This document shows positions 61,667 through 64,000 of a stretch of DNA of 64,000 nucleotides, one piece after another. Numbering within the stretch: the stretch's first letter is position 1; each line of letters opens with the position of its first letter. Source of the DNA: Ga0077536 sp035325705 (GTDB taxonomy: Bacteria > Pseudomonadota > Gammaproteobacteria > Ga0077536). The stretch covers positions 48,045 to 112,044 of the forward strand of contig DAOKZI010000015.1 of assembly GCA_035325705.1 (NCBI GenBank), in the 5' to 3' direction. Position numbers and translations under genes: made by a program. The notes under the pieces are model-generated. The model did no database searches and was not told the origin of the DNA. It saw only the letters and a list, made by a program, of their open reading frames with translations.

Positions 61667-61930
61667 GGAAGCTCCGCAGGCCGGAGACTGTGGTCGCTTT
61701 GGGGCGACGGAACCGACTCGGCCGACATGTTCCCGCTTCGTTGTCAATACTGAGGCGCACACCGGCGGCTAAGCGCGCGCTGTGGTTGCACGCGGACCAC
61801 CGAGCGCGAGCGGCGCTTCGGGCGCAAAACAGAGTTTCACCTTTGATGACGATTCTTGTGTTGCCCGGCCGACAGTAAAGCGCGGCGACAGAGTGTATCC
61901 TGAGAATACGCGCTTGCAATAACGGACGAG

Positions 61931-62143
61931 ATGCCCGCAGCCATCATAAATTTGAATACGTATCGTGAGCAGCAACGCACGTTGCGAATGCTCGGCCCTG
62001 ACCTATTCGAACGGCTCCTAGTCTTCGAGCTGATGTACCTGAATCCGACGCTCGCGTCCGCCCTCACAGCAAAAATCTACGATGGCACCACGACGCTATC
62101 ACAGGCGGCACGCGAGGCGCGCAGTTGGCTGGCTACGCAGTAG
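61931..62143 (+). CDS. Hypothetical protein, 70 aa
   Basis: ATG with GGACGAG just upstream. A compact, plausible protein (IINLNTYREQQRTLRMLGPD; ALTAKIYDGTTTLSQAAREA) with no recognised family. It may be the last gene of the element. The 264-bp stretch before it (61667-61930) shows no gene. Confidence 0.5.
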   Translation: MPAAIINLNTYREQQRTLRMLGPDLFERLLVFELMYLNPTLASALTAKIYDGTTTLSQAAREARSWLATQ

Positions 62144-62214
62144 ACGGCACGGGATGAAGGGAGTTGCGGCCCCAGCACGTCCGGGCTTGTATGTGTCAGC
62201 CAACGCAGCGCGTT

Positions 62215-62928
62215 TCACCCTCCCGCGGCGTTTTGCGATGTGGCCGCCTTTCGTTCGGCCTTGATCTGGTGTTCGTACTTTTCGGCGCTGCGCAAGGTAA
62301 AGGCCTCGGGATCGTACCGGCGCACCGCATAGACGGACCCGGCAAGCACGATGGCCGCTACTAGCCACGCTATAAGGCCCGGCGCGCGCGCGTCGCGCGC
62401 TCGAGGATGACGCGCCGCCGGCTTGGTGCCGGTCACCATTGCCGATACAAGGTTTTCGCGGGATAGCCATGACATTGCGATTACGGCTACAACATGCACC
62501 CCGACGAACGCAAGCAGCGTCCATGCGATCGCCTCGTGCGCCTCTTCCATCAGAACGACGCCAGTATAGACCGTCGCCATGATCATCATTAGCAGGACCA
62601 GCACGCTTACTGCTCCTAGCGGATTGTGGCCGACCGTCGGCTCGGCATGTCCGTGAAGGAGCTCGCGCACGTGGCTCAGTACACGAGAGGGCTTAACGAA
62701 GTCAGCGAAGCGGGCGTGCTCGCCGCCGACGAAACCCCACACCAACCGAAAGACGACAAGCAGGCCGGCGGACCACCCGGCAATAACGTGCCAGTGATTC
62801 AGCGGACTGTCCTCTTCAGATGAAAGGAAGGCCACCGCAACAGCAATCACCGTAAGCCAGTGGAACAAGCGCAAGGGGAGGTCCCACACCTTGACGCGGG
62901 CGCTGAATGCTTCGGCGGCGGTTGCCAT
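62215..62928 (-). CDS. Cytochrome b561/Ni-Fe hydrogenase-type b subunit
   Basis: A 237-aa membrane protein with four transmembrane helices carrying paired haem-ligand histidines: LPLRLFHWLTVIAV (helix 1), LNHWHVIAGWSAGLL (helix 2) and a later helix with FVGVHVVAVIAMSWL. These are the di-haem b ligands of the cyt b561-type family that exchanges electrons with the quinone pool. The start at 62928 follows AGGAG 7 nt upstream; a longer ATG start at 62964 lacks one. An FNR/ANR-like box lies about 90 bp upstream. Its partner cytochrome c is not seen. Confidence 0.82.
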   Translation of the reverse strand: MATAAEAFSARVKVWDLPLRLFHWLTVIAVAVAFLSSEEDSPLNHWHVIAGWSAGLLVVFRLVWGFVGGEHARFADFVKPSRVLSHVRELLHGHAEPTVGHNPLGAVSVLVLLMMIMATVYTGVVLMEEAHEAIAWTLLAFVGVHVVAVIAMSWLSRENLVSAMVTGTKPAARHPRARDARAPGLIAWLVAAIVLAGSVYAVRRYDPEAFTLRSAEKYEHQIKAERKAATSQNAAGG

Positions 62929-62964
62929 GGCGACGCTCCTAAGTGCAAAAGCGGTCCAAACCAT

Positions 62965-63790
62965 AGCGGCGGTCCGTGCCTTCGGTCTATCGTGGATGTC
63001 ACTTACGTGTGACCAATTCTTGAGCTATGTCAAGTTTTTCGAGTTTCGGATGCCGAGCAAGGCCCTTGCTCCGCAGTTAACGCGTCTCGCGATGCACGCG
63101 CGTTCCGTTCAGTGCTCCGCTGGAGTATCGGCCCGTGCTCGTTCGCTGCCTCGACGTCCGGCGGGGCGTCGCGGTTGAATAGCCGGAAAAAGGACCCGCG
63201 GCTCGAAGGGGTTTGCTTTCTTGGCGAGTTGAGCCGCGGGATTAGGTTGCAATGGCGGCCAGTAAAGCCGTCCGTGCCACAGTACAAGACTCGCTCCCGG
63301 AGGGCTTCCCGCAAATGCGGGGCAACCAGATCGCGAACTTGAGATCGCGGACGAGTATTGCGCACCGTGGCGCACGCGTTGCCCTAGAATCGCTGAGTCC
63401 GTCCAGCGCCGGCAGTGTCGCGCCAAAGTGATCGCGGAACAGCGAGTGCACCGGGGGTGCAGATCACGCTCTTTGAGGCCGGCATGCCCTGGTTCACGGT
63501 GTCGCAAGCGTCCTGGCGACGCGCCTTGCCCGCTGAAGGCCCGGCGAGAAAGGTGTAGTTATCGCGCAGGGTGCGTCGCGCGTGATGGTGAGCGCTCAGC
63601 GAGAATGAATTCGGGCGCGGCGAGAGCTTTCGCGGCGCCCGCTCGCGTTTTCTATGCCTGGGTGATTCAATTTTTCCCGGTCTATCGTCGATTGCAGGCC
63701 GCACCGGCTGACTTTTCGGGCGCCAAGTCGCGGGCTTTGCTCCGACCTATTTCTCGCGCCGCTCCTACAGATCAGGCCACATCTCACCCT
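62965..63790. other. Stretch without a recognised gene
   Basis: Between the cytochrome b561 start and the last small frame I see only the FNR-like box and no frame on either strand with a convincing start, ribosome binding site or family resemblance. Short frames of 80 to 180 codons here look like GC-rich noise. Confidence 0.5.
63019..63033 (-). promoter_or_regulatory. FNR/ANR-type regulatory box
   Basis: On the minus strand TTGACATAGCTCAA (63033-63020) matches the TTGAT-N4-ATCAA consensus at 8 of 10 positions. It stands 92 to 105 bp upstream of the cytochrome b561 ATG, a fitting place for oxygen- or redox-responsive control of that gene. Confidence 0.55.
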
Positions 63791-63817
63791 ATGCTGTTCA
63801 GCCGGGAACGGAGAGCG

Positions 63818-63976
63818 ATGGAACACTACACCGAGTGCGAGCTGCCCGCGCTGCTGGAAGAAGCAATGCAGGTGATAGCCGTCCTGCGTTGGCCGGGTCA
63901 CGAAACCGATCCCGGCGTTCGAGCCGCCACACAGCAGGTGATGTCTAAGGAACTTCTGAATAAGTCCCTGATCTGA
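63818..63976 (+). CDS. Possible 52-aa hypothetical protein
   Basis: ATG 4 nt after GGAG. Translation ECELPALLEEAMQVIAVLRW...QVMSKELLNKSLI looks like a helical protein with reasonable composition. An ATG nine codons upstream (MLFSRERRA) is an alternative. No family recognised. Confidence 0.4.
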   Translation: MEHYTECELPALLEEAMQVIAVLRWPGHETDPGVRAATQQVMSKELLNKSLI

Positions 63977-64000
63977 TCTCGACATTCAGCACGTTTAGCG

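Larger units (their letters stand above)
50865..62200. mobile_element. Integrated element (phage satellite or decayed prophage) at tRNA-Arg(CCT); right end uncertain
   Basis: Starts at the 3' end of tRNA-Arg with a P4-type integrase. It carries an AlpA regulator, a primase/helicase-like replication protein, an origin-like repeat region, about eight small unknown genes, a terminase-small-like gene and a virion-like pseudogene, mostly on the plus strand. Base composition is visibly less GC-rich than the flank. No second copy of the tRNA 3' end was found by eye up to base 64000, so the right boundary given is only where phage-like content stops. Confidence 0.78.

Noticed and set aside
50865..62200. 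A known defence system in the element
   Set aside because: No restriction enzyme, methylase, toxin-antitoxin pair, CBASS, retron or Gabija-type gene could be recognised; the unknown genes are listed without function.
63109..63507. A 132-codon minus-strand frame at the right end
   Set aside because: No ribosome binding site, Arg/Pro/Ala-rich composition, overlaps several equally long frames; no family resemblance.
59637..64000. Right attachment site (copy of the tRNA-Arg 3' end)
   Set aside because: I looked for GTTCGATTCCTGC and TGGCGAGGCCA on both strands and found no second copy, so no att site is reported.

Overview
The window is chromosomal DNA of a high-GC proteobacterium. The gene order rnr-rlmB-rpsF-rpsR-rplI-dnaB-alr-radA, the ypjD-corC pair, lexA next to dgkA, and glnS all suggest a Gammaproteobacterium. 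Many starts are GTG, and many adjacent genes overlap by 4 bp (GTGA or ATGA). No species can be named from the sequence alone.

Layout. 1-3440: a two-partner secretion locus on the minus strand: a glycosyltransferase, the outer-membrane transporter TpsB, and the first 108 codons of a filamentous haemagglutinin-type TpsA. 3521-7185: ypjD, a CorC/CNNM transporter and an NhaD-type Na+/H+ antiporter. 7505-16725: a minus-strand information-processing block (radA, alr, dnaB, rplI, a membrane protein gene, rpsR, rpsF, rlmB, rnr). 16777-23946: tRNA-Leu(CAG), a cation exchanger, uppP and the sulfite-reduction operon cysJ-cysI-cysG. 24072-32074: a 1946-aa alpha-2-macroglobulin translationally coupled to pbpC, a periplasmic defence and cell-wall repair pair. 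32300-37944: a ferritin-like protein, a sterol desaturase-type hydroxylase, a small secreted protein, a PPOX-fold flavoprotein and a GGDEF diguanylate cyclase. 38712-43571: the SOS cassette lexA-imuA-imuB with a perfect LexA box, divergent dgkA, and a stand-alone CZB zinc protein. 43767-48820: a Ser/Thr kinase with a cyclic-nucleotide-binding domain, coupled to a PilZ-DUF1631-degenerate GGDEF/EAL protein. 49077-50864: glnS and tRNA-Arg(CCT).

From the tRNA-Arg gene rightwards lies an integrated element, visibly less GC-rich than the flank. It carries a P4-type tyrosine integrase, small unknown genes, an AlpA-type regulator, a large primase/P-loop helicase-like replication protein, and a non-coding region with direct repeats and a perfect 29-bp inverted repeat that looks like a replication origin. 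A run of overlapping uncharacterised genes follows, then a terminase-small-subunit-like protein and a phage virion-protein-like gene interrupted by one in-frame TGA. No portal, major capsid or large terminase is seen, so this is either a phage satellite or a decayed prophage. The right attachment site was not found. At the far right are a cytochrome b561-type gene behind an FNR/ANR-like box and about 0.9 kb with little recognisable content.

Intergenic space outside the element is full of dispersed palindromic (REP/BIME-like) repeats with ends of the type GTAGCCCGG...CCGGGCTAC. One block (35250-35407) is a separate and unusual array of nested hairpins in front of a gene that appears to begin with an ATC codon.
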